8,560 nucleotides of DNA from Sulfurospirillum arcachonense (GTDB lineage: Bacteria; Campylobacterota; Campylobacteria; Campylobacterales; Sulfurospirillaceae). The DNA is taken from NCBI GenBank assembly GCA_015662785.1, contig DQTM01000276.1, positions 1 to 8,560 on the forward strand. The letters are read 5' to 3'. The notes under the pieces are model-generated. The model ran no database searches and was not told where the DNA came from. It saw only the letters and a list, made by a program, of their open reading frames with translations. Each line of letters begins with the position of its first letter. The stretch's first letter is position 1. The translations under genes and the position numbers were made by a program. Below are positions 1 through 6,056 of this stretch, piece after piece.

Positions 1-2
1 AA

Positions 3-854
3 ATGAAAATAACAATAGCAAGTGGAAAAGGTGGAACTGGAAAAACTACCATCTCTACAAACCTTACTTCGTATATAAAAAACAATATAGTCTTAGTAGA
101 CTTAGATGTAGAAGAGCCAAACTCAACTCTTTTTTTACAAACAAAACTTACTCATACAAAAATATCAAACAAGATGGTTCCAACTTGGACAAGTTATGAT
201 TGTACTTTGTGTGGGGAATGTGCAAAAAACTGTAACTTCAATGCCATAGTTGCCATGCCCAAAGAGATATTGGTTTTTAAAGAACTTTGCCATAGTTGTT
301 ATGCTTGTAGCGAACTATGCCCTACTAACTCACTGCCTATGAATCCTGTAAGAATTGGAGAGATAAAAGAGTTTGAAACACAAAACTTTCCTTTCATAGA
401 AGGAAGACTAGATTTAGGACAAGAGATGGCTGTGCCACTTATATCTCAAACTATAGAGTATGCAACAACAAAATATCCAAATCACATCAAGATTTTTGAT
501 GCTCCTCCGGGGACTAGTTGTCCTGTTATTGAAGCTAGTCGTGGTAGTGATTTTGTGATACTTGTAACAGAGGCAACACCTTTTGGACTCAATGACTTGA
601 TTTTGGCAGTAGAAACAATGCGTGTTTTAAATCAAAAATTTGGTGTTATTATCAACAGATATGGCATTGGTGATACGAGTGTAGAAGAGTACTGTACCAA
701 AGAAAACATACCACTTATTACTAAAGTAAAAAACGATAAAGAGGTAGCAAAACTTTACTCTAAAGGTGAGTTGATTTATGAAAAAATTGAACATTTTAAA
801 AACTCTCTTGATGAGATAGCCACTTTTATAGGAGATTTAAAATGCGAGAAATAG
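3..854 (+). CDS. MinD/Mrp-family P-loop ATPase with inserted 2x[4Fe-4S] ferredoxin domain (first of tandem pair)
   Basis: Cytoplasmic ATPase of the ParA/MinD/Mrp superfamily, 283 residues. The deviant Walker A motif GKGGTGKTT is at residues 8-16, followed by the switch region VDLDVEEPN (32-40). The Walker B-like segment IKIFDAPPG is at 162-170, followed by a Cys-Pro (173-174). A ferredoxin-like insert carries two Cx2Cx2Cx3C clusters: C67/C70/C73/C77 and C96/C99/C102/C106, expected to bind two [4Fe-4S] centres. This architecture is known from ATPases next to NifX-like/ORP proteins in anaerobes (for example the ORP cluster of Desulfovibrio), where a role in metal-cluster assembly is suspected but not proven in general. 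The start ATG is two bases from the window edge, so its ribosome binding site and promoter cannot be seen. The gene overlaps the next, paralogous ATPase by 13 bases, implying co-translation. The family call is secure; the client protein is unknown. Confidence 0.9.
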   Translation: MKITIASGKGGTGKTTISTNLTSYIKNNIVLVDLDVEEPNSTLFLQTKLTHTKISNKMVPTWTSYDCTLCGECAKNCNFNAIVAMPKEILVFKELCHSCYACSELCPTNSLPMNPVRIGEIKEFETQNFPFIEGRLDLGQEMAVPLISQTIEYATTKYPNHIKIFDAPPGTSCPVIEASRGSDFVILVTEATPFGLNDLILAVETMRVLNQKFGVIINRYGIGDTSVEEYCTKENIPLITKVKNDKEVAKLYSKGELIYEKIEHFKNSLDEIATFIGDLKCEK

Positions 855-1720
855 TAGTTATTTCAGGTAAAGGTGGAACTGGAAAAACCAGTCTAAGTGC
901 TGCATTTGCTTATCTTGAAGGTGAAAATGCGTTAGTTTGTGACTGTGATGTTGATGCTGCAAATATGCACCTTCTTTTAGATGCTAACTTTAAAAACCAA
1001 AGAGATTTTTATAGCGGAGAAGTTGCACTTATAGATGAGGAACTTTGTACTAACTGTGGAAAATGTGCCGAAGTTTGTAGATTTGATGCGATTAGCGTAA
1101 TTGATGGTCAACATTATGTAGACCCAATCAGTTGCGAAGGATGTCACTACTGTAGCAAAGTTTGCAAAAAAGATGCAATAGACATGAAGACTCAAAAAGC
1201 TGGAGATATCTACACTTCAGACATAAAAAATGGCTCAAAAATGGTACATGCCAAGCTAGGATTTGGCGCTGAAAACTCTGGAAAACTTGTAGCAAAAGTA
1301 AAGCAAGACGCTAAACTTTTGGCACTTGCAAAAAATAGAGCTTATGTCATAACTGACGGAAGTCCAGGTATTGGGTGTCCTGTTATCTCCTCTTTGAGTG
1401 GAGCAAATCTAGTAGTTCTAGTAACAGAGGCAACTGTTTCAGGACTTCACGATTTAGAACGTGTTTTAAAACTTGTAAAAAACTTCAATCTAAAAGCAGT
1501 TTGTATCATAAACAAGTATGATTTAAACCTAAACATGACAAAAGATATAGAAGAATTTTTGAAAGATGAAGATATAGAAGTAATTGGGAAATTGCCTTAT
1601 GATGAAACCTTCACAAAGGCACTATCCAAAGCACAAACTATAATTGAATATGATGAACAGAGTGAATTAGTAAATTTGATAAAAGAAAATTGGAAAAAGG
1701 TAAAGGAGAACGTAAAATGA
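842..1720 (+). CDS. MinD/Mrp-family P-loop ATPase with inserted 2x[4Fe-4S] ferredoxin domain (second of tandem pair)
   Basis: A paralogue of the preceding gene, 292 residues. Walker A GKGGTGKTS is at residues 9-17 and the switch segment CDCDVDAAN at 33-41. Ferredoxin-type cysteines are C69/C72/C75/C79 and C98/C101/C104/C108. The Walker B region YVITDGSPGIGCP lies at 168-180. Both Cys clusters lack the proline that usually follows the last Cys in bacterial 2[4Fe-4S] ferredoxins (CRFDAI, CKKDAI), although the Cys spacing is intact. The start at 842 is supported by GGAG at 831-834, seven bases upstream, inside the end of the first ATPase gene. The stop overlaps the ATG of the next gene as ATGA. 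Two non-identical ATPases side by side suggest a heterodimer, as proposed for ORP-type clusters; that is inference. It probably couples ATP hydrolysis to cluster loading or release on the NifX-like proteins encoded downstream. Confidence 0.9.
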   Translation: MREIVVISGKGGTGKTSLSAAFAYLEGENALVCDCDVDAANMHLLLDANFKNQRDFYSGEVALIDEELCTNCGKCAEVCRFDAISVIDGQHYVDPISCEGCHYCSKVCKKDAIDMKTQKAGDIYTSDIKNGSKMVHAKLGFGAENSGKLVAKVKQDAKLLALAKNRAYVITDGSPGIGCPVISSLSGANLVVLVTEATVSGLHDLERVLKLVKNFNLKAVCIINKYDLNLNMTKDIEEFLKDEDIEVIGKLPYDETFTKALSKAQTIIEYDEQSELVNLIKENWKKVKENVK

Positions 1721-2058
1721 AGATTGTATTTACTGCAAAAGGTGGTGATTGGGATAGCTCTATGGATGCTAGATTTGGCAGAATGGAGATGTTGGTAACA
1801 TATGATGAAGATAGTGATAAACTTGAAGCCATCACAAACAGTGAAACTGAAGACATGGAACATGGAGCAGGTCTTCAAACTGCTCAAAAAGTGCTTGATT
1901 TGAATCCAGATGTTATCATCACAGGAAATGGAGCAGGTGAAAAAGCACTTAAGATTTTAAAAACATCAAGTGCCAAGATATATATAGGTGCTGGAGATAT
2001 GAGTCTAAAAGAGGCTTATGAGGCTTACAAAAATGAACAATTATTAAAACAATTATAA
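1717..2058 (+). CDS. NifB/NifX-family Mo-Fe cluster-binding protein (Nitro_FeMo-Co domain), copy 1
   Basis: A 113-residue single-domain protein of the dinitrogenase iron-molybdenum cofactor family (NifX, C-terminal NifB, ORP, archaeal MTH1175-like). Family signs are the N-terminal MKIVFTAKGGD strand, the DARFGR segment (residues 18-22 region), HGAGLQTAQ at 49-57, and the repeated G-x-G loop VIITGNGAGEKAL at 66-78. Members bind oxyanion or metal-sulfur cluster cofactors noncovalently. This copy has no cysteine, like ORP-type proteins that hold the cluster without Cys ligation. The chosen start is the ATG at 1717 because AAGGAG at 1703-1708 is well placed and it makes an ATGA overlap with the upstream ATPase. 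An in-frame ATG at 1690 would only add ATPase-overlapping residues and lacks a comparable site. No nif structural genes are visible, so nitrogen fixation should not be inferred from this gene. Confidence 0.87.
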   Translation: MKIVFTAKGGDWDSSMDARFGRMEMLVTYDEDSDKLEAITNSETEDMEHGAGLQTAQKVLDLNPDVIITGNGAGEKALKILKTSSAKIYIGAGDMSLKEAYEAYKNEQLLKQL

Positions 2059-2060
2059 AA

Positions 2061-2159
2061 ATGGTAATAGCGGGACTGGCTGCTTTTAGCTTGCTAAAAG
2101 ATGCCTGTACCCAAAAACAAAAAAAGGAAAAACATGAGATTAGTATTCCCAACAAATGA
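2061..2159 (+). CDS. Possible 32-residue microprotein between the two NifX-like genes
   Basis: A short open frame begins two bases after the stop of NifX-like copy 1 and ends 26 bases inside copy 2, in another frame. It encodes MVIAGLAAFSLLKDAC followed by a very basic, charged tail (TQKQKKEKHE). A hydrophobic N-terminus plus one Cys followed by a Lys-rich tail looks more protein-like than random spacer. However, there is no Shine-Dalgarno sequence in front, so translation would depend on reinitiation after the upstream stop. The Cys context (LKDAC) does not fit a lipobox well. Part of the frame also forms a hairpin at 2083-2100. I do not recognise a family. It may simply be spacer sequence that happens to be open. 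Confidence 0.35.
   Translation: MVIAGLAAFSLLKDACTQKQKKEKHEISIPNK
2083..2100 (+). other. RNA hairpin in the spacer between NifX-like genes
   Basis: CTTTTAGC (2083-2090) and GCTAAAAG (2093-2100) are perfect inverted repeats. They give a 7-bp stem with a CTTG loop, or 8 bp on DNA with a 2-base gap. No T-tract follows, so this is not a normal intrinsic terminator. It sits 33 bases upstream of the ATG at 2134 and could affect mRNA processing or the relative expression of the two NifX-like proteins. Function unproven. Confidence 0.45.
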
Positions 2160-2499
2160 AAACGAGGGCTATTTAAGTAAAAGAGGTGCACACTTTGGAA
2201 AAGCAAAGTTCTATACAATCGTAACTATAGAAAATGGAAAGATTGTAGATGTTGAAGGCATTCAAAATGGTGGTCACGATAGTGGTGCATGTGGAAATGC
2301 TGTAACTAATATCATGAGTTTAAAGCCTGATGCCCTTATTGTTGGTGGTATTGGTGGACGTCCTGCCCAAGGTTTTGCTGAGGCTGGGCTTGATCTATAT
2401 TTTGACCATACAAGCCCAACAGTTCAACATAGCTTAAATATGTTTCTTGATGGTAAGCTTGAAAAAAGCGATGGTCAAGGCACTTGTGATCACAACTAA
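2134..2499 (+). CDS. NifB/NifX-family Mo-Fe cluster-binding protein (Nitro_FeMo-Co domain), copy 2
   Basis: A 121-residue protein of the same fold as the preceding NifX-like protein but clearly diverged. It starts MRLVFPTNENEGYLSKRGAHFGKAKFY-like, with the family HFG segment (residues 20-22), GGHDSGACGNAV at 46-57, and the glycine loop ALIVGGIGGRPAQGF at 67-81. Unlike copy 1 it has possible metal ligands: H20, H48, C53, H92, H99 and a C-terminal CDH (C118, H120). This suggests a different cluster or metal occupancy. ATG 2134 is preferred because GGA at 2126-2128 within AAAAAGGAAA lies five bases upstream. An in-frame ATG at 2101 directly follows a hairpin and has no ribosome binding site. With the two Fe-S ATPases it completes an ORP-like cofactor-handling set. 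The exact cofactor cannot be told from sequence. Confidence 0.85.
   Translation: MRLVFPTNENEGYLSKRGAHFGKAKFYTIVTIENGKIVDVEGIQNGGHDSGACGNAVTNIMSLKPDALIVGGIGGRPAQGFAEAGLDLYFDHTSPTVQHSLNMFLDGKLEKSDGQGTCDHN
2484..2495. promoter_or_regulatory. 12-bp palindrome TTGTGATCACAA at the 3' end of NifX-like copy 2
   Basis: A perfect palindrome covers the last codons of the NifX-like gene, just upstream of an AT-rich TATAAA (2500-2505) and the hairpin before the cytochrome bd operon. The half-site TTGTGA resembles CRP/FNR-family half-sites, but the two halves abut instead of being separated by the usual 4-6 bases. It may be an operator for the cyd operon or an accident of the CDHN coding sequence. Weak call. 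Confidence 0.25.
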
Positions 2500-2512
2500 T
2501 ATAAAATCAGAC

Positions 2513-2539
2513 ATAGGAGTTTTTAGTTAAAACTCCTAT
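2513..2539. other. Perfect 11-bp hairpin between the NifX-like cluster and the cyd operon
   Basis: ATAGGAGTTTT (2513-2523) and AAAACTCCTAT (2529-2539) form an uninterrupted 11-bp stem with a 5-base loop. It lies 14 bases after the upstream stop and 18 bases before the DUF4492-like ATG. It could be a weak terminator separating the operons, but no T-run follows on either strand. It could equally be a 5' mRNA structure of the cyd transcript. The right arm (CTCCTAT) is complementary to the cydA ribosome binding region ATAGGAG at 2761-2767, which would permit an alternative pairing. Confidence 0.55.
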
Positions 2540-2557
2540 TAAATGGAAGGTTATTCG

Positions 2558-2764
2558 ATGAATCTATTATACAAGATAGTGAATTTTTATATAGATGGTT
2601 TTAAAAATATGAAAGTTGGAAAAAAACTTTGGCTCATAATTGGTACTAAACTTTTTATTTTCTTTTTTATTTTAAAACTATTTTTCTTTCCAAATATACT
2701 GCAAACACAATTTACTAATGACAAAGATAGAGCAAATTTTGTCATTGACAATATAACAAAATAG
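2558..2764 (+). CDS. DUF4492-like small membrane protein preceding cytochrome bd oxidase genes
   Basis: A 68-residue protein with one hydrophobic, Phe-rich segment (about residues 24-46). It has the motif series FYIDGFKNM (10-18), GKKLWLIIGTKLFIF (21-35) and LKLFFFPN (39-46). This pattern matches, from memory, DUF4492 proteins encoded immediately upstream of cydAB in Campylobacterota and Bacteroidetes. The position directly before cydA, eight bases away, supports this. Function is not established; an assembly factor or accessory subunit of the bd oxidase at the inner membrane is the natural guess. I chose the ATG at 2558, with GGAAGG at 2545-2550 seven bases upstream, over the in-frame ATG at 2543 that overlaps this site. 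The gene's stop TAG overlaps the cydA ribosome binding site TAGGAG, indicating translational coupling. Confidence 0.75.
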   Translation: MNLLYKIVNFYIDGFKNMKVGKKLWLIIGTKLFIFFFILKLFFFPNILQTQFTNDKDRANFVIDNITK

Positions 2765-2772
2765 GAGAAAAA

Positions 2773-4302
2773 ATGGATAATACTCTTTTAGTGGAACTCT
2801 CACGGGCTCAATTTGCACTAACAGCTCTTTATCATTGGCTTTTTGTCCCTTTAACATTGGGGCTCTCATTTATTGTTGCTATTATGGAGACAATATATGT
2901 TAAAACCAATAATCCAGAATGGAAAAAACTTACTAAGTTTTGGATGGGACTTTTTGCAATAAACTTTGCGATAGGTGTAGCAACGGGTATCATAATGGAA
3001 TTTGAATTTGGTACAAACTGGTCTAACTACTCATGGATAGTTGGTGATATTTTTGGTGCTCCTCTTGCTATCGAGGGATTGATGGCATTTTTTATGGAGT
3101 CTACATTTTTTGCAGTCATGTTTTTTGGCTGGAATAAAGTTTCAAAAAAAGCCCATCTGCTTTCAACATGGCTTGTAGCGATTGGTTCAAACCTCTCAGC
3201 ACTATGGATTCTAATAGCAAATGGATGGATGCAACACCCTGTGGGAATGGAATTTAGTGTAGATACTGCGAGATTTGAAATGCAAAACTTTTTTGATGTA
3301 CTTTTTAATCCTATAGGAGTATCAAAAGTTTTACATACTGTAAGTAGTGGATATGTTATGGGTTCACTTTTTGTAGTTGGCATAAGTTCTTGGTACTTAC
3401 TTAAAAAAAGAGATATTTTATTTGCTAAAAGAAGTATCATTGTTGCTGCATCTTTTGGTTTAATCACATCTATATTTTTAATTACCACTGGTGATGAATC
3501 TGCTCATGAAGTTGCGAAAAAACAACCTGCTAAACTTGCTGCAATGGAAGGTTTATATGATGGTCATAAAAGAGCAGGCATAATTGCTATAGGTCAATTG
3601 AACACTAAAAAAGAGATTGGAGATAACAACGAGGACCCTTTTATCTGGAAGATAGAAGTTCCTTATGCTTTATCATTTTTAGGATACAGAGATATAAATG
3701 CTTTTGTTCCTGGTATGAATGACCTTGTTTATGGCAATAAAGAGCATGGAATAGAACCAGTAAATGAAAAAATCGAAAAAGGTAAAATTGCAATTAAAGC
3801 TCTAAGAAGCTACAAAGATAGTAAAAAACAGAATGATTTACAAAATGCAAAAATTGCTTTAAAAGAGTTTAGAAAGTATGAAAAATATTTTGGATATGGG
3901 TACATAAGTGATCCTAAAAAAATCATTCCTCCAATTGGTATAACCTTTTATAGTTTTCACATAATGGTGGGACTTGGAAGTTGGTTTGCTGGTCTATTTT
4001 TACTAATGTTATATTTTTCTATGATTGGGAAAATAGAAAATAAAAGACTACTTTTAAGAGCAAGTCTATTTTCTATTCCGCTAGGGTACATAGCAGGAGA
4101 AGCTGGCTGGATAGTTGCTGAAGTTGGGAGACAACCTTGGGCAATTCAAGATATGCTCCCAGTAGGAATGGCGACTTCTCAACTAGATACAACCGCTGTT
4201 ATTATTACAATGTCACTGTTTACCATAATTTTTACTGCTCTCCTAATAGCAGAAATAAAAATAATGATTACTCAAATAAAACTTGGGCAAGAGGAGGCTT
4301 AA
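2773..4302 (+). CDS. cydA: Cytochrome bd ubiquinol/menaquinol oxidase subunit I
   Basis: The catalytic haem subunit of the inner-membrane bd oxidase, which oxidises quinol and reduces O2 to water with high affinity. The 509-residue protein aligns by eye with E. coli CydA over most of its length. It has SRAQFALTALYHWLFVPLT at the N-terminus with H21 (E. coli H19), and GDIFGAPLAIEGLMAFFMEST with E101 and E109 (E. coli E99, E107). H188 corresponds to H186, a haem b558 ligand. Quinol-loop residues GDES(240-243) and KLAAMEG are present. M398 corresponds to b558 ligand M393, and E450 in GWIVAEVGRQPW to E445. The H188-M398 spacing (210) is near the E. coli value, indicating the long Q-loop type. SFHIMVG replaces E. 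coli SFRIMVG, so the Arg next to the b558 Met ligand is His here. About nine membrane spans are expected. AGGAG (2763-2767) precedes ATG 2773, and cydB follows with no gap. Confidence 0.97.
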   Translation: MDNTLLVELSRAQFALTALYHWLFVPLTLGLSFIVAIMETIYVKTNNPEWKKLTKFWMGLFAINFAIGVATGIIMEFEFGTNWSNYSWIVGDIFGAPLAIEGLMAFFMESTFFAVMFFGWNKVSKKAHLLSTWLVAIGSNLSALWILIANGWMQHPVGMEFSVDTARFEMQNFFDVLFNPIGVSKVLHTVSSGYVMGSLFVVGISSWYLLKKRDILFAKRSIIVAASFGLITSIFLITTGDESAHEVAKKQPAKLAAMEGLYDGHKRAGIIAIGQLNTKKEIGDNNEDPFIWKIEVPYALSFLGYRDINAFVPGMNDLVYGNKEHGIEPVNEKIEKGKIAIKALRSYKDSKKQNDLQNAKIALKEFRKYEKYFGYGYISDPKKIIPPIGITFYSFHIMVGLGSWFAGLFLLMLYFSMIGKIENKRLLLRASLFSIPLGYIAGEAGWIVAEVGRQPWAIQDMLPVGMATSQLDTTAVIITMSLFTIIFTALLIAEIKIMITQIKLGQEEA

Positions 4303-5427
4303 ATGTTTGAAAACTTATCTTTATTAACACTTCAACAGTACTGGTGGTTTTTAGTTTCACTCATAGGTGCTCTATTTATTTTTACTACCTTTGTGCAAGG
4401 TGGACAAACTTTACTTTACAAAATTGCAAAAAATGAAAAACAGAGAGATGTTTTAGTCGCATCACTCGGACGAAAATGGGAATTAGCATTTACAGGTTTA
4501 GTTATGTTTGGTGGAGCTCTATTTGCTGCTTTTCCACTTTTTTACGCTGTTAGTTTTAGTGGGGCATATTATGTTTGGATGGCGATACTATTTTGTTTTA
4601 TAATCCAAGCAGTATCTTACGAGTATAGAAAAAAACCAAATAACTTTTTAGGAAAAAGAACTTATGAAGTTTTTCTTTTTATTAATGGTAGTTTAGGAAT
4701 TATACTCATAGGTATAGCATTAGGCACATTGTTTACTGGAGGTAACTTTATCAAAAATGATATGAACTTATCGGCATGGACACTTCAAAGTAGAGGTCTA
4801 GAAGCTATTTTAAACCCTTTTAATGTTGCTTTTGGTTTAACTCTTTTCTTTCTAGCAAGAGTTCAAGCAAGTCTCTATTTTCTTAACAATATAGCTCATA
4901 AAGAGATAGAGATACAAACAAGAATACAATTAAAAAATGATGCTATATTTTTTGTAGGATTTTTTGTTTTGCTTACTATCATGTTATTGACAATGAGTGG
5001 TTTTAGCTATGATATGGAAGGCTTTTATATAGAAAAATATAAATTTTTATCTAATTTTTTAGCAACTCCTATTCTTCTTATACTGTTTTTACTTGGTACA
5101 ATAATGGTCTTATATGCTATTTTTATATCTTTATTTAAAAATAGTACAAAAGGTATTTGGTTCAGTGGAATAGGCACAGTCCTAGTAACTCTAAGTCTAC
5201 TTTGTCTATTAGGCTTTAACCATACTGCTATATATCCATCTCTTAGTGATATACAAAGTTCACTAAACATAGAAAATAGCTCAGGAAGTCATTATACTTT
5301 GAGCGTTATGGGTTATGTCTCATTGATGGTTCCGTTTGTTCTTGGATATATCGTCATTGTATGGAGAGCTATGGATAAAACAAAAATTACGTCTGATGAA
5401 ATTCAGGCCGATAAACACCACTATTAA
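4303..5427 (+). CDS. cydB: Cytochrome bd ubiquinol/menaquinol oxidase subunit II (VQGGQ-type)
   Basis: The membrane partner of CydA, 374 residues, strongly hydrophobic with about nine predicted spans. Alignable CydB features are GRKWELAFTGLVMFGGALFAAFP (56-78, matching E. coli PHWDGNQ...GGALFAAWP), LNPFNVAFGL, and the C-terminal SGSHYTLSVMGYVSLMVP-like segment. It is a divergent subtype. The first helix has FTTFVQGGQTLL where E. coli has the acidic segment VTDGFDMGVG, so the D25 and D29 equivalents become T and Q. The D58 equivalent is probably E60. This VQGGQ form is, to my knowledge, typical of bd oxidases found with DUF4492 in Bacteroidetes and Campylobacterota. It implies a changed proton route in this subunit. 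The ATG directly follows the cydA stop. GAGGAGG (4291-4297), in the last codons of cydA, is the ribosome binding site. Confidence 0.95.
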   Translation: MFENLSLLTLQQYWWFLVSLIGALFIFTTFVQGGQTLLYKIAKNEKQRDVLVASLGRKWELAFTGLVMFGGALFAAFPLFYAVSFSGAYYVWMAILFCFIIQAVSYEYRKKPNNFLGKRTYEVFLFINGSLGIILIGIALGTLFTGGNFIKNDMNLSAWTLQSRGLEAILNPFNVAFGLTLFFLARVQASLYFLNNIAHKEIEIQTRIQLKNDAIFFVGFFVLLTIMLLTMSGFSYDMEGFYIEKYKFLSNFLATPILLILFLLGTIMVLYAIFISLFKNSTKGIWFSGIGTVLVTLSLLCLLGFNHTAIYPSLSDIQSSLNIENSSGSHYTLSVMGYVSLMVPFVLGYIVIVWRAMDKTKITSDEIQADKHHY

Positions 5428-5436
5428 GGAAAAAAG

Positions 5437-5556
5437 ATGGAACCTATAAGCTATACAGCCTCGATTATTTGGTATTCAGTTTGGCCAGTTTTGATGTATG
5501 TTACATATAAATTTGTAATCCTAAACATAAATCATTTCGAAAAAAATATAAAATAA
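5437..5556 (+). CDS. cydX: CydX-like small subunit of cytochrome bd oxidase
   Basis: A 39-residue protein starting MEPISYTASIIWYSVWPVLM, with one membrane span (about residues 9-30) and a short charged C-terminus (NHFEKNIK). Its size, single span with paired tryptophans (IWYSVW), and position just after cydB match CydX/CydS-type subunits. In E. coli these stabilise the haem-containing CydAB complex in the inner membrane. AAGGA at 5426-5430 overlaps the cydB stop and lies six bases before this ATG, so translation is well supported and coupled to cydB. Sequence identity to E. coli CydX is low, so the symbol rests on context, length and topology. It is short enough to be missed by standard gene callers. 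Confidence 0.75.
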   Translation: MEPISYTASIIWYSVWPVLMYVTYKFVILNINHFEKNIK

Positions 5557-5567
5557 AGGAACTTGTA

Positions 5568-6056
5568 ATCACAATTAACCTGAAACAAATAGCAACAATA
5601 AAGTCTCCCTTTTGCAAACTGGAAAACATGCCAGTTCAGCCAAAAGGGGCAAAAGACACCATTGCAACGATTGAATTTAAAAAAGAATATCAAGATGGAT
5701 TAAAAGATTTAAATGGTTTTAGTCATGCTTATCTTATTTACTATTTTCATAAAGTAGATGAGCATAAGCTTAGAGTAGTTCCTTTTAATGATAAAAGCCA
5801 TACGGAGCGAGGAGTTTTTTCAACAAGAACTCCTATGCATCCAAACTCTATTGGACTTTCAGTTGTTGAGATAGTAAGTGTTACAGAAAATCTTGTCACT
5901 ATAAAAGGTGTAGATGTCCTAGATGAAACACCTCTTCTTGACATCAAACCCTACATAGAAAACTTCGACAAGGTAGAGGGTGAAACAAGATCAGGATGGA
6001 TGAAATCTAGTAAAGAGGAGGTTTCACAAAAGCGTTCAGACAGTAGATTTGTTTAG
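5568..6056 (+). CDS. TrmO/TsaA-type tRNA (N6-threonylcarbamoyladenosine-37-N6) methyltransferase, non-canonical start
   Basis: A small SAM-dependent enzyme of the TrmO (YaeB/TsaA/VirR) family, which N6-methylates t6A37 in certain tRNAs in E. coli. Family segments are IATIKSPF, MPVQPKGAKDTIATIEF, the glycine-containing LNGFSHAYLIYYFHK, GVFSTRTPMHPNSIGLSVVEI, VLDETPLLDIKPYI and the C-terminal GWM. The only ATG-start frame begins at 5628, inside the family domain: it would drop the conserved IATIKSPFCKLEN strand just upstream. The frame is open back to 5511 but holds no ATG, GTG or TTG. ATC at 5568 lies seven bases after AAAGGA (5555-5560) and would give a 162-residue protein beginning MTINLKQIATIKSPF. 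CTG at 5580 is an alternative without a ribosome site. The gene is much shorter than E. coli TrmO (about 235 residues) but of usual single-domain size. It follows cydX by 11 bases. Confidence 0.8.
   Translation: MTINLKQIATIKSPFCKLENMPVQPKGAKDTIATIEFKKEYQDGLKDLNGFSHAYLIYYFHKVDEHKLRVVPFNDKSHTERGVFSTRTPMHPNSIGLSVVEIVSVTENLVTIKGVDVLDETPLLDIKPYIENFDKVEGETRSGWMKSSKEEVSQKRSDSRFV

Noticed and set aside
1597..1887. 96-codon minus-strand open frame across the ATPase/NifX-like junction
   Set aside because: It is antisense to two well-supported coupled genes and its Phe/Ser-rich translation resembles no family.
2101..2133. Upstream ATG extending NifX-like copy 2 by 11 residues
   Set aside because: There is no ribosome binding site in front and a hairpin abuts it; the family N-terminus MRLVFPT begins at 2134 with GGA suitably placed.
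2061..2159. Calling the microprotein a lipoprotein because of its Cys after a hydrophobic stretch
   Set aside because: The residues before Cys (LKDA) include charged positions unlike a lipobox, and the hydrophobic stretch is short with no basic N-region.
1717..2499. Reading the NifX-like genes as evidence for nitrogen fixation
   Set aside because: The Nitro_FeMo-Co fold is widespread in organisms without nitrogenase, and no nifHDK, nifB or nifEN is in view.
2513..2539. Calling the 11-bp hairpin an intrinsic terminator outright
   Set aside because: No T-tract follows on either strand; it is recorded as a hairpin of uncertain role.
3027..3488. 153-codon open frame on the minus strand inside cydA
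   Set aside because: It lies wholly opposite a strongly conserved stretch of CydA, has low-complexity mixed composition, no ribosome binding site of note and no recognisable domain. It is a shadow of the real gene.
5809..5831. Imperfect hairpin GGAGTT...AACTCC inside the TrmO-like gene
   Set aside because: Six base pairs with a long loop in coding sequence; expected by chance in AT-rich DNA.
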